Source of the DNA: JADZEM01 sp046328125
GTDB lineage: Bacteria > Chloroflexota > UBA6077 > JACCZL01
Direction of reading: 5' to 3'
NCBI GenBank assembly: GCA_046328125.1
Contig: JAXLXF010000035.1
Coordinates: forward strand, 11,054 to 75,053
Length of the DNA: 64,000 nt
Positions 33,670-43,351 of the stretch are shown piece after piece; within the stretch, counting starts at the first letter, position 1, and every line of letters begins with the position of its first letter. The translations under genes and the position numbers were made by a program. Below the pieces are notes generated by a model, which worked only from the letters and a program-made list of their open reading frames with translations, was not told where the DNA came from and ran no database searches.

Positions 33670-35808
33670 TCAGGCGATCAGCTGGCGGCCCTTCTCCAAC
33701 AGCCGCCGTAACGCCTCCGCCGAGAGGGGCCGCGAGAACAGGTACCCCTGGCCTCGATCCAGGTCAGCCTGCCGCAGCTTCGCCAGTTGCTCGTCTGTCT
33801 CCACGCCCTCGGCCGAAACCTCCAGCCCGAGCGCGTGCGCCATCGAGGCGATGGCCCGCACCACGTCCACCGAGATCTCGTCCAGCGGGCCGAGGAACGA
33901 CGAGTCCAGCTTCAACGACCGTACCGGCAGCCGCCGCAACGAGCTCAGCGAGGCGCACCCCGTTCCGAAGTCGTCGATAGCCACCCGCACGCCCATCGCG
34001 CGCAGCGCCTCCAGCTTGGCGAGCGTCTCTCGTGAGTCGTCCATCAGCACGCTCTCGATCACGTCCAACCGCAGACAGCTCGGGTCGAGGCCGGACAACG
34101 CCAACGCCTGCTCCACCCGCCGGACCAGATCCGGCTGCTGGAACTGCCGCGCCGAGAGATTCACGGTCACCGCCAGCGGCGGGTACGACGGGTACGTACG
34201 CTGCCAGGAGCGCGCCTGCCGACACGCCTCCTCCAGCACCCACTGCCCCATCGGCAAGATCAGCCCCGTCTCCTCGGCCAGCGGCAGCACCTCCATCGGC
34301 ATGACCAGCCCACGGGTCGGGTGCTGCCAGCGCAACAGCGCCTCCGCGCCCACCACCTCGCCGTTCGCCAGGTTCACGATCGGCTGGTAGACCAGTCGCA
34401 GCTGCTCGCCGTCGATGGCCGCGCGCAGATCGCTCTCCAGGCTCGCCCGCGCGAGCCAGGCGGCGTGCATCGAGTGGTCGAACACCAGCGCGCGCCCCTT
34501 GCCGGCGCTCTTCGCCCGGTACATCGCCGCGTCCGCGAACCGCAGCAGGTCTGGCGGCTGGACCTCGCCGTACGTCCCGAACGCGATCCCGATGCTGGAC
34601 CCGACGTACAGGTCGCGGCCCTCGAAATGGAACGGCGTCTCCAGCCGCTCCAGGATCCTGGCCGCTACCAGCTCGGCGTCGGCCACGTGCGGGATGTGCT
34701 CCAGCAGCACCGTGAACTCGTCGCCGCCCAGCCGCGCCACCGTGTCGCCCGGCCGCACGCACGACTTCAGCCGCTGGCCGAACGCCACCAGCAACTGGTC
34801 GCCGACCAGATGGCCCAGAGAGTCGTTCACCGACTTGAAGCCGTCCAGATCCAGGAACATCACCGCGACGCCCAGGTTGTTCCGCTTCGCCCCGGCCAGC
34901 GCGTGCTCGATGCTGTACATGAACAGCACCCGGTTCGGCAGGCCCGTCAGCGGGTCGAAGAACGCCTGCCGCGCCAGCTGGTCCTCGAACGCCTTCCGCT
35001 CCGTCACGTCCCGCGAGTTGACCACGATCCCGCCGATCGTCGGATGGCTCAGCAGGTTCGAGCCGATCGCCTCCAGGTAGCGCCAGGCGCCGTCACGGTG
35101 CAGGCAGCGAAAGTCCACCGACGCCTGCGCGGACGGGTCCGTGCTGCACGCCGCGAACGTCGCCGCCACCCGGTCCGCGTCCTCCGGGTGAACGAGGTCA
35201 TACAGGCTGGTGTTGACCAGCGTCTCCGGCGGATACCCCAGCACCCGCTCCACGGACGGGCTGTGCCAGAGGATCGTCCCGTCCGGCCCGAGGATCGTCA
35301 TCAGGTCCGAGCTGTTCTGCACCAGCGAGCGGAACCGGTCCTCGCTCTGGCGGAGCGCCTCCTCGGCCTGCTTCCGCGAGCTGATGTCTCGCGCGATGAT
35401 GACGCGGTGCGCGTGGCTCCCGACCCGCAACGAGGTCACGCCGATCTCGACGTCCACCCGGCTGCCGTCGTGGTGCAGCATCGCCGTCTCGTGGTGGCTC
35501 ACGACGTGGCTCTCGGCAAGCTGCCCGCGCAGGCGGTCGGCGAGTGAGATCCGCTCTTCCGGCGCCACCAGGTGGAACAGCGACGGCAGCGCCAGCAGCT
35601 CGTCGATCGAGTAGCCGACGATCTGGCAGAAGGCGTCGTTGACGTAGAGCGGGCGCTCGCCGTCCACGATCACCAGCCCCTCGCCCACCTCGCGCTGGGC
35701 TTCGAGCAGACCCTGGAACAGCTCCGTCCGGCGACGGAGCACGTCCTCGAGCCGCTCACCAGGGAGCGCGCCGAGGATCTCTCCAGAATCGCCGCGAGCC
35801 ATCGTCAT
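33670..35808 (-). CDS. PAS-PAS-GGDEF-EAL cyclic-di-GMP signalling protein
   Basis: A 712-residue cytoplasmic protein with no membrane segment. PAS domains lie at about 25-145 and 155-275; the linker is coiled coil. The GGDEF domain (about 280-440) has an intact GGDEF (361-365) and an RxxD inhibitory site (RPGD, 352-355), so it can probably make c-di-GMP with product feedback. The EAL domain (about 455-708) keeps EALLRW (489-494), NLSARQ, DDFGTG, KLD and AEGVET, so it can probably also degrade c-di-GMP. DDFGTGCASLS has Cys for the common Tyr. The PAS input ligand is unknown. It is divergent from the chemoreceptor gene. Confidence 0.93.
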   Translation of the reverse strand: MTMARGDSGEILGALPGERLEDVLRRRTELFQGLLEAQREVGEGLVIVDGERPLYVNDAFCQIVGYSIDELLALPSLFHLVAPEERISLADRLRGQLAESHVVSHHETAMLHHDGSRVDVEIGVTSLRVGSHAHRVIIARDISSRKQAEEALRQSEDRFRSLVQNSSDLMTILGPDGTILWHSPSVERVLGYPPETLVNTSLYDLVHPEDADRVAATFAACSTDPSAQASVDFRCLHRDGAWRYLEAIGSNLLSHPTIGGIVVNSRDVTERKAFEDQLARQAFFDPLTGLPNRVLFMYSIEHALAGAKRNNLGVAVMFLDLDGFKSVNDSLGHLVGDQLLVAFGQRLKSCVRPGDTVARLGGDEFTVLLEHIPHVADAELVAARILERLETPFHFEGRDLYVGSSIGIAFGTYGEVQPPDLLRFADAAMYRAKSAGKGRALVFDHSMHAAWLARASLESDLRAAIDGEQLRLVYQPIVNLANGEVVGAEALLRWQHPTRGLVMPMEVLPLAEETGLILPMGQWVLEEACRQARSWQRTYPSYPPLAVTVNLSARQFQQPDLVRRVEQALALSGLDPSCLRLDVIESVLMDDSRETLAKLEALRAMGVRVAIDDFGTGCASLSSLRRLPVRSLKLDSSFLGPLDEISVDVVRAIASMAHALGLEVSAEGVETDEQLAKLRQADLDRGQGYLFSRPLSAEALRRLLEKGRQLIA

Positions 35809-36383
35809 ATCGCCGCCAGGCCTTTCGGTTGTCCCTCGTGTGAGCGCTGGCGCCGCTCCACCGTCGGAGCGTCACACGCTGCTCACACACAACCGCTCCA
35901 CGGCCATCGTGTGTTCGCTACCCGGTGCAGGTGGCTGGCGGTCGGCGCCCATTCTAGCCGAACCCAGTTCGACCGCACACCGAAAGAGCCGACCTGTGAT
36001 ACTGCCGATCCATCACCCGTACGGTGTTGCATATAACGTCATCTGACGAGCCGGGGTGATGGGCGAACGTCGCCCCACGACGTGCCCGTGAGCGTCGTAC
36101 ACACGAAGACGGTCGGGCTACATCGTCTACCACGGACACCACCGGGGCGCTCGGAAGCGCTTCCAAGGTGCAGCGCTGCCAAAGAATCGTAGGCGAGGGA
36201 CATTCGGTAAACCGTTCACGTGTCCTGTCGCGTTCGTGCTTCATCAGGTCGATCCCCGTCAGGCGTGCGTTAGATTTCGGACTGTCAACAGTTTGCACTC
36301 CCTCGTCTGGCTCCTCGGCGCCGTTAGGCTCCGTAGACCTGCCTCAGATCGCGGGCTCTCGGCAACGGCACGCCTGAGGCGAC
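35809..36383. other. Divergent regulatory region between c-di-GMP and chemoreceptor genes
   Basis: About 575 bp with a lower G+C stretch around 36010-36050 (GCATATAACGTCATC) and a 12-bp palindrome GGAAGCGCTTCC at 36152-36163. It presumably holds both promoters. I compared it with c-di-GMP riboswitch consensus features and saw no match. Confidence 0.4.
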
Positions 36384-38483
36384 ATGAGGGGAGGACGAAT
36401 CGTCCCCATGACGATCAAACAGTCCACGTTCAGCGTGCTTATCGGCGCCGTGTTCCTGGCGCTGTCGCTCGTGCTAGGTGGCGCGGTCTACTACGCCCAC
36501 CGCGCCAACGACCGGCAGATCGCGGCGTTCGCCCGCCAGGTCGAATCCAAACAGCTCGGCCTCGATCTGGCAGCCGCGTCCGACTTCCTGACCGACGAGG
36601 CCCGCAAGTACGTCGTCACCGCCGATGCCAGCCATTACCAGGCGTACTGGAACGAGATCGAGGTTGCCAAGCGGCGCGATCGCGTGCTCGCCCGGCTCGG
36701 CGAGCTGGACACGCCGCAGGCGGAGCTCGACCTCATCGCGCTGGCGAAGAAGAGCTCGGATGCGCTCGTGAGCACGGAGACCCGCGCGATGCGGCTCGTC
36801 CTCGAAGCGACAGCCGTGCCCGAATCCCGGATGCACCCGGCCATCGCGGCCTTCAAGCTGAGCGACGCCGACCGTTCCAAGTCCCCGGAGGAGAAGCTCG
36901 CGACAGCGCGCACGATCATGTTCGACGCGAAGTACGACAAGGACAAGGCTCTCATCATGGGGCCGATCGCAGAGTTCCAACAGCGGATGAATGCCCGCCT
37001 CGAAGGAGCCTCTCAGGCGGCTGACGGCGAGACGCGCTCCGTGTTGCTCGTCCTAGCCGTCATCGCCGTGGCACTCCCGGTCGGGATCGGATGCGTCCTC
37101 TCGATCGTCCACGTCATGATGGGTGCGCCGGTCGTACGGTACGTCCGAGACCTGCACAACCGTGACCAGGACGACGCGACGTTTGCCCTGGTGCCGGGTG
37201 GGACGGCCGAGCTGCGAGGGCTCGCGCGAGCGTTCAACGAGCAGCTCGACGAGAACTGCCGCAGACTCGCCGACAACCAGCGCATGGTCGCGGGGCTCAC
37301 CAGCCTCGTCCAGCAGCTGACCGAGACCGCCGAAAGCCTGGATACGGCCAGCGTTCGTCTGTCAGAGCGTGGCAGTCAGACCGGAGCCGCCGTTCAGCAG
37401 GTGACGACTGCCGTACAGCAGGTGGCACACGGCGCGAGCGACCAGGCCGACACGGCGCAGCAGACCGGCCAGGCAGTCGAGCAGCTGCTTGACGCCATCG
37501 AGCAGGTCGCTCACGGCGCCCAGGAGCAGGCGCGCTCGGTCGGCAGCGCGTCCGCGAGCACCGAGCAGATGGCGCACGACGTCGAGCAGGTCGCGGCGAA
37601 CGCCCAGGCTGTCGTCGCCGCGTCTCACCGGACCAAGTCGTCTGCGGACCAGGGGGCACGGGCGGTCCAGCAGACCGTCGAGGGCATGGCCGAGATCGAA
37701 GCCGTCGTCTCGCAGGCCAGCATGAAAGTCGAGGAGCTCGGCCGGCTGGGCGAGAAGATCGGCGCGGTGGTCGAGACGATCGACGACATCGCGGAGCAGA
37801 CCAACCTGCTGGCGCTGAACGCCGCCATCGAGGCCGCGCGAGCCGGCGAGCACGGGCGGGGCTTCGCGGTCGTCGCGGACGAGGTCCGCAAGCTGGCCGA
37901 GCGGAGCCAGCGCGAGACGCGAGCGATCACCGAGTTGATTGGCGGGGTCCAGGCCGGTACTCGCGACGCGGTGCGTGCGATGGAGCATGGCGCTCAGAAG
38001 GTGCAGGCCGGCTCGGCGCAGGCCAGCGAGGCCGGCCAGGCGTTGACGGCGATCCTGGCCGCGGTTCACGAGACGGTGGAGCAGGTCGAGGAGATCGCCA
38101 CGGCCGCCCAGGCGATGGCGGTCCGCGCCCGCGACGTCAGTGCCGCGATGGGCAGCATCTCGGCAGTCGTCGAAGAGGCAACGGCAACCGCTGAAGAGAT
38201 GACGGCGCAGGCCAGCCAGGTCGGTCAGTCGATCCAGAGTATCGCCGGGAGGGCGGTGCAGAGCTCGGCGGCGGCGGAGGAGCTCTCGGCGTCGGCAGAG
38301 GAGATGGCGGCGCAGATCGGCGAGATGGCGGACCAGGCCGAGCAGCTCGCGGCCACCGCGGGGCAGCTCATGGTGCTGGTCGATAGAGTCGGCGGCGCCG
38401 AGATGGCTCGTGGCGCAGACCAGCAGCCCTCGCCAGACCGCCCGGAAGCGCCGAGCGCACCAGCGCGCCGCCAAGCCGCCTGA
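36384..38483 (+). CDS. Methyl-accepting chemotaxis protein
   Basis: A 699-residue chemoreceptor. TM1 is at about residues 15-37 and TM2 at about 219-245, enclosing a helical extracytoplasmic sensor region (four-helix-bundle type). The HAMP-like part is short. The long coiled-coil signalling domain has the hairpin tip EQTNLLALNAAIEAARAGEHGRGFAVVADEV (about 470-505, CheA/CheW contact) and Ala/Gln/Glu-rich methylation helices. It has an acidic, Ala-rich tail but no NWETF pentapeptide. The start is ATG 36384 or 36408; both have purine-rich sites and neither is decisive. No che genes are in the window. The ligand is unknown. Confidence 0.94.
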   Translation: MRGGRIVPMTIKQSTFSVLIGAVFLALSLVLGGAVYYAHRANDRQIAAFARQVESKQLGLDLAAASDFLTDEARKYVVTADASHYQAYWNEIEVAKRRDRVLARLGELDTPQAELDLIALAKKSSDALVSTETRAMRLVLEATAVPESRMHPAIAAFKLSDADRSKSPEEKLATARTIMFDAKYDKDKALIMGPIAEFQQRMNARLEGASQAADGETRSVLLVLAVIAVALPVGIGCVLSIVHVMMGAPVVRYVRDLHNRDQDDATFALVPGGTAELRGLARAFNEQLDENCRRLADNQRMVAGLTSLVQQLTETAESLDTASVRLSERGSQTGAAVQQVTTAVQQVAHGASDQADTAQQTGQAVEQLLDAIEQVAHGAQEQARSVGSASASTEQMAHDVEQVAANAQAVVAASHRTKSSADQGARAVQQTVEGMAEIEAVVSQASMKVEELGRLGEKIGAVVETIDDIAEQTNLLALNAAIEAARAGEHGRGFAVVADEVRKLAERSQRETRAITELIGGVQAGTRDAVRAMEHGAQKVQAGSAQASEAGQALTAILAAVHETVEQVEEIATAAQAMAVRARDVSAAMGSISAVVEEATATAEEMTAQASQVGQSIQSIAGRAVQSSAAAEELSASAEEMAAQIGEMADQAEQLAATAGQLMVLVDRVGGAEMARGADQQPSPDRPEAPSAPARRQAA

Positions 38484-38514
38484 CCCGGCAACGTCCATCT
38501 GACCGGCGCCGCAC

Positions 38515-38551
38515 GAGCGGACGGCCTGCGTTGACAGGTCGTCCGCTCTTT
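38515..38551 (+). terminator. Terminator after the chemoreceptor gene
   Basis: GAGCGGACG (38515-38523) pairs with CGTCCGCTC (38540-38548) and is followed by TTTCG. It lies between convergent genes. Confidence 0.72.
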
Positions 38552-38602
38552 CGCCGCTCGGCACCAGGGGCGCGTCAGCCAGGGCCGGCCGCGCCCGCCA
38601 GC

Positions 38603-41600
38603 TCAGCTGTCGGCGCTCGCCTCGGCTGTCGTCGAGGCCAGCGCCGGCCGTCGTGCTCGGCGCGGGCGTTGCGGCGGTGACGCCGGAGCCTCCGCTGGTG
38701 AGGGCGACGGCGTCGTCATGTCGCTGTCGGCAACGACGTCGCGAGCCGGCGCCCGCCGCGTCTGGCGTGGTTTCACCGCCGTCACCTCAGCATCCGCCGG
38801 TGGTGGTCCGTCAACCCCGCTCTCACCGGCTGGTCGAGCAAGCACCGACGTGCTAACGGTGCGACGGCGCGACGGTCGAGGCGGCGAATCTGGTGCCTCC
38901 GGCGCCATTGGGGCCGTCACTTCGCTCGCCATCGGCTCCGGCGTAGCTGCCGCCGCCACGATGCGCCGTCGCGTGGCGCGAGCCGGATCGACCGGCATAC
39001 CCTCCGTTGGCGCGATGACCGGTGCTGGCGACGTTTCGACCGGCCCGGGCGGCCGATCCGTGGTCGCTGATCCAGCCGATCCTGCTGTCCGCCGCGACCG
39101 CCGTGGTGCGGCGTTCGGGGCAGGAGGCGCCTCGACGACAGCGATCGACGGCGTGGGCGTCGCCGGCGTCGTGCGACGGCCTCGCCGTACCGGGCTGGCC
39201 GGCGCAGTCACCTCGCCAGCCGGTGTGGTAGTCGCGGATGCCGCCGCGACCGGTGGCGCCGGAGGTGTCTCGGCCTGCGCTGTCCCGACCGGAGTTGGCG
39301 CTGTCTGAACCGTCGAGTCCGTGGCCGACTCGCCATGCACGGCGCCCGCCCGCCGTGTCCGTCGCGCGGGCGTACTCGCCGCCGGCTCGGCAGCCGGCGG
39401 CACGGACGGCCCAGCCGGCTCGCGCTCGACGGCCTCCCGCCGACGCCGTGTCGGTCGTGCCGCCGGCTGGGGAGATGGCGTCTCGGCGGCCGGCGCCATC
39501 GGCATTGGGGCCGCCTCAACTGGCTGCGCGGGGCTCGGTGTTGTCGCGGCAGGAGCCGTCTCGGTCGTGGCAGTGACGCCGTCCGCTCCTGCTGGTGTCC
39601 GCCGCGTCCGGCGAGCCCGAGCCGTCGCCGCCGCTGCTGGCGTGGACGGCTGGGACGGTGCAACCGGCTCACGCGGCGCCTCGGTGGCGGTATCCCCGCG
39701 TTCAGCCGACGCCGACGCCGTCCCCTCGACGGGCGCGGCGCTCACCTGCTCTGGCGGAGCCGCCTCTGACACGACGACGCGCCGCCGGGTCCGTCGCCGA
39801 GGCGGCGCGGACGCAGGCTCGGCTGTGGTGGGCATCGGCGGCTCGTCCACCGGCGCGAACGTCCGCCCCGGCACGACCCGAATCGGCTGGCGCGGCGGCC
39901 GAACAGTCTCGCCGGGTGCGCTCGCCGCGACCTCGCCCGGAGGCACGTCGCCAGGGCTCGACCCATCGGGGACGCCCCCGGGGACACCGGGCAACGCTTC
40001 GGCCGGCGGGCGGAGCCCTGGCTCACCAGCGTCGCCCAGCGGCACGCCGCCATACTCGCCAGCCTGACGCTCCTCGTCCGCCATCCGCCGCGCGGCGTCC
40101 GCGATGGCCGCGTCGCCCGGTAGAGGACGGCCCTGGCCTCGCCGCGAGCGCCGTCGATTGTTGCCCCGCCGCGAGCGCGACGACCCGCCTCGCTCGCGCT
40201 GCTCGCCAACCGCTCGCAGCGCCTCGGCCAGCACCTCCTCGGCGTGGGCACGATCGACCTCGGGCGCGGCGGCTGCCGCTTCGCCCTCGGACGTCGTGTC
40301 GTCGCCGCCCGTGTCGCCCAGCAGCTGCTCCACCAGCGCCGCGAACCGGTCGATCTCGTACTGCGTCGCCGGCTCGTCCGCGCCCGGCTCGACGGCCGGC
40401 CCCATCTCCATCGTCGTGGACGGCGGTGCTATCCGCCGGTCCTCGCCATCGGGCCGGCCTCGGACCCGTCGTCGTCGCCGCCGGCCGCGCTGGCCGTCCT
40501 CGGCGCCGGCGGCTGTCCCACCCGCTGCGCCAGCCGCGGCGGCTGGATCCTGGGCCGGGAACGCCGTGCGCGCCGACGGCAATGGCCGGCGCCGGCGGCC
40601 CGGCGCTCCTGGCCGCTCGCCGACGCGCTCGGCTGGCCGTTCGCCGCTCCGCGCGTTCAGCAGCCGCCCGATCAGGCGCGGCCCTGGCACCAGCATCCCG
40701 TTCGCGCGGACGTACCGCACGATCTTGTCGAAGTAGCTGCCTCTGAGTGTCGAGGTGTCGCCCACCACGATCAGCATCGTCCGCGCCCGCGAGAGCGCCA
40801 CGTTGATCCGCTGCATCAGGCGCAAGAACCCGATGTCGCGGCGGCGGTTGCTGCGCACCAGCGAGACCAGGATGATGTCCTTCTCACGACCCTCGAACGC
40901 ATCGACCGTGTCGATCTCCAGGTGGCGCAACGCCGCCCGGTCGAGTGTCTTGGCGTTCGTGGCACCACCCGCGCCGTTCTGGCGCTGGTTGTTGCGGTGA
41001 ATCAGCAGCCGGCGCAGCAACGCCGTCTGCTCGGCGTACGCCGAGATCACTCCGACCTCAACCTCGCGCTGCGACGTGTTCAGGATGTGCCGTGCAATGG
41101 TTGCGACGAGCCGCGCCTCCGGCACGTTCACCAATGACGCCCCACGCCCGCGCGCCTCACGGAGGCCGTGCAGTCCTCTGGTGTCCACCCAGGTCACGGC
41201 GGCCGGGAAGAGCGGCACGTCCGCCACTCGGCGGGGGGCGCGCCGGCCAGAGCGCAGCTTCCCCTCGTAGAAGACTTCCGAGATCAGCCCGGCGATGACC
41301 GGGTGCATCCGGTTCTGCTCGTCCAGGAAGACCGTGGCGGCCTCGGGGAAGCGGCGGTCCCGCAGCCAGGCGAACAGGCTCTTGCCGATCGCCGAGGTGT
41401 TCCCCACCGCCGGCTCCAGCCGCAGCTGCTCCTCAGCCTCGGAGAGCACCGGCTGCAGCTGGAGATGGTCGCCCACCAGGATGAAGCGGCGGCCTCGCAC
41501 CAGCGGGATCAGCGAGTCCAGGATCGAGGCTCGGTTCGCCTCGTCAAGCACCGCGTAGTCATACGTCCGTCCGCCAGCCTCCACCTGGAGCGCCAGCGCG

Positions 41601-42925
41601 TCCACCGTCGTGAAGACCACGTTGTAGGCGCCCAGATCCTCGCCGGGCGGCACGAAGTGGGGGCGGGCCTGGGGATGGACGCGGTCGAACAGGCCGACGC
41701 GGGCGATCGCGAGGCCGGGCACCGTGTCCAGGTACGGCAGCGTCTTCAAGAGCAGGTTGTCCACGCCGTGGTTGGAGTGCGAGCAGACCAGCACCGTCAC
41801 GTTCTGGTCGCGCGTCACCAGCTGCCCGAGCACTTCGGCCAGCGTCGTGGACTTTCCCGTTCCCGGGGGGCCTTGCACCATCAGCGCCTGCCCCTCTTCG
41901 AGGCCGAGCGCCAGCGAGACGGCCCGCACCTGGCTCTTGTTCTGGGCCACCAGTCGGTTGACGAAGGCGGCCGGGCGGCGGCGCTGGGGCGGCGGCAGCG
42001 AGGCCGGCGAGGCGACGAGCTTGACGGCGTTCGCGAGGCCGCCGGTCGGGTTGTCCAGCTCCTCCAGGATCGCCCGCTTCTGGGCCAGGATCTGGGTCTG
42101 CGGCCGGGGCCGCACGATGCCCTCAGACGGCGGATCGGCGCCACGGACGTCCACGTCCATCACACCCTCGGCCGGGTCGATCCTGACCAGCCGCGCCGAC
42201 GAGATCACCCGTCCCCTGGTGTCCACCAGATCCAGCCACTCGCCCTCGTCAAACGCCGCGACGGCGGACGCCTCGACGCCGGACAGGCGGTACGGGTCAG
42301 ACTCACTCTGGCTGCCGATGCGTGGCGTAGCGACGGCGTACGGGGTGGCGAGCCGTTCGGCGCGAGCCGAGTCGTCGCGGGCCTCCGCTTCGAGCGCCTC
42401 GCGCAGCGGGTCCACGAAGCTGGTCCAGCGGCGGTCCAGCAGCCGCTCGAACGAGGCGACCAGTCCGGCACTCGGGTTCTCGCCCTCGACGTCGGTCGGC
42501 AGCTCGATCCGGTCCGGCCGCAGCTCCATCCCGATGGCGCTCCGCTGGCGGCGCGGGTCACGGTCCTCCTGTCCGACTGGCCGGGCCTTGTCCACCACCA
42601 GCCGTCCGTCTTCGAACGTGCACTCCAGGGCCAGCCCGATGGCCGGAATCCAGAGTGAGAGCGGATCGCCGGCGGCCCAGCGCTCGGGCGTCGTCCAGAG
42701 CAGGAACACGTCCGCGCCGGTGTGCTCGCGGAGGCGGCGGAAGCGGACCTCGATCGGTCCGGAGATCAGGCCGGCGACGTCGTTCGTCTCACCGTAGATC
42801 TTCATCCAGGCCGTCAGGGTGCTGCGAACGGCGGGCGACAGGAACAGGCAGAGCGCTTCGAGACGCCGCAGCTGCCAGCGGGAGTTGATGAAGGGCCGTC
42901 GTCGTCCACGACGAGGAAATGGCAT
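38603..42925 (-). CDS. UPF1-like SF1 helicase with long Arg-rich disordered tail
   Basis: A 1,440-residue protein. The first 750 residues are an AAA/DNA2-NAM7-type helicase: Walker A GPPGTGKS (352-359), Walker B-like DEAN (461-464), VGDHLQLQPVL, LDEQNRMHP, VDAFEGREKDIILVSLVRS and QRINVALSRAR, so it should be a working ATP-driven RNA or DNA helicase. From about 757 to the end the protein is low-complexity Ala/Pro/Thr/Arg. It carries about eleven RRxRR-type motifs (such as RRRTRRRV, RRTRRTPAG and RRARRPA) spaced about 40-60 residues apart. Such tails in bacteria often bind RNA, as in RNase E. The start at 42925 gives MPFPRRGRRRP. Confidence 0.85.
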   Translation of the reverse strand: MPFPRRGRRRPFINSRWQLRRLEALCLFLSPAVRSTLTAWMKIYGETNDVAGLISGPIEVRFRRLREHTGADVFLLWTTPERWAAGDPLSLWIPAIGLALECTFEDGRLVVDKARPVGQEDRDPRRQRSAIGMELRPDRIELPTDVEGENPSAGLVASFERLLDRRWTSFVDPLREALEAEARDDSARAERLATPYAVATPRIGSQSESDPYRLSGVEASAVAAFDEGEWLDLVDTRGRVISSARLVRIDPAEGVMDVDVRGADPPSEGIVRPRPQTQILAQKRAILEELDNPTGGLANAVKLVASPASLPPPQRRRPAAFVNRLVAQNKSQVRAVSLALGLEEGQALMVQGPPGTGKSTTLAEVLGQLVTRDQNVTVLVCSHSNHGVDNLLLKTLPYLDTVPGLAIARVGLFDRVHPQARPHFVPPGEDLGAYNVVFTTVDALALQVEAGGRTYDYAVLDEANRASILDSLIPLVRGRRFILVGDHLQLQPVLSEAEEQLRLEPAVGNTSAIGKSLFAWLRDRRFPEAATVFLDEQNRMHPVIAGLISEVFYEGKLRSGRRAPRRVADVPLFPAAVTWVDTRGLHGLREARGRGASLVNVPEARLVATIARHILNTSQREVEVGVISAYAEQTALLRRLLIHRNNQRQNGAGGATNAKTLDRAALRHLEIDTVDAFEGREKDIILVSLVRSNRRRDIGFLRLMQRINVALSRARTMLIVVGDTSTLRGSYFDKIVRYVRANGMLVPGPRLIGRLLNARSGERPAERVGERPGAPGRRRRPLPSARTAFPAQDPAAAAGAAGGTAAGAEDGQRGRRRRRRVRGRPDGEDRRIAPPSTTMEMGPAVEPGADEPATQYEIDRFAALVEQLLGDTGGDDTTSEGEAAAAAPEVDRAHAEEVLAEALRAVGEQRERGGSSRSRRGNNRRRSRRGQGRPLPGDAAIADAARRMADEERQAGEYGGVPLGDAGEPGLRPPAEALPGVPGGVPDGSSPGDVPPGEVAASAPGETVRPPRQPIRVVPGRTFAPVDEPPMPTTAEPASAPPRRRTRRRVVVSEAAPPEQVSAAPVEGTASASAERGDTATEAPREPVAPSQPSTPAAAATARARRTRRTPAGADGVTATTETAPAATTPSPAQPVEAAPMPMAPAAETPSPQPAARPTRRRREAVEREPAGPSVPPAAEPAASTPARRTRRAGAVHGESATDSTVQTAPTPVGTAQAETPPAPPVAAASATTTPAGEVTAPASPVRRGRRTTPATPTPSIAVVEAPPAPNAAPRRSRRTAGSAGSATTDRPPGPVETSPAPVIAPTEGMPVDPARATRRRIVAAAATPEPMASEVTAPMAPEAPDSPPRPSRRRTVSTSVLARPAGESGVDGPPPADAEVTAVKPRQTRRAPARDVVADSDMTTPSPSPAEAPASPPQRPRRARRPALASTTAEASADS

Positions 42926-43312
42926 ACGTTTCCCTACACACTGGGATGATGAGCGCGCCGCCCGGCGGCCCCGAGCAAGCGGAGAACCGAGAGATACCTG
43001 GGAGTGCCTGGGCCGGACAGTCGAGAGCGCCAGGATGGACGTCCCGAAGCGGGTGACCAGGCGTCTTCTGGCTCCGGTGCGCGATCCGAACGACCGCGCG
43101 ACGGCGGGTTGAGGTCGAGGCTCCGTCCGGCACGTGCTGCGTCGGCAAGAGCGGGGTCGCGTCGAAGGCTGGGTGGCCTCGTCGCGTGACGCGAGCGGGA
43201 GGGCGATGACCGTGCGCCGGCCTCAATCGTCGAAGCGTACGGCGGCGTGCCCCTGCCTCACTGTATACACGGAACGGCCGTTCGCTGGCAATACCCCCGG
43301 CCCTGACAGACC
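42926..43312. other. Gene-free interval upstream of the helicase
   Basis: About 390 bp between the helicase start and the insertion sequence. No convincing gene or hairpin is seen. It should include the helicase promoter. Confidence 0.4.
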
Positions 43313-43351
43313 GGGCCGTGGACTGATGAGGGTTGACGAATTAATGTGGTA
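43313..43351 (+). repeat. IS630 left terminal inverted repeat
   Basis: It matches the reverse complement of 44530-44568 at about 33 of 39 positions. The TAA stop of the transposase lies inside it (43341-43343). Confidence 0.82.

Noticed and set aside
35809..36383. Cyclic-di-GMP riboswitch upstream of the chemoreceptor
   Set aside because: No match to the conserved GEMM motifs; only a short palindrome and an A+T-richer patch.
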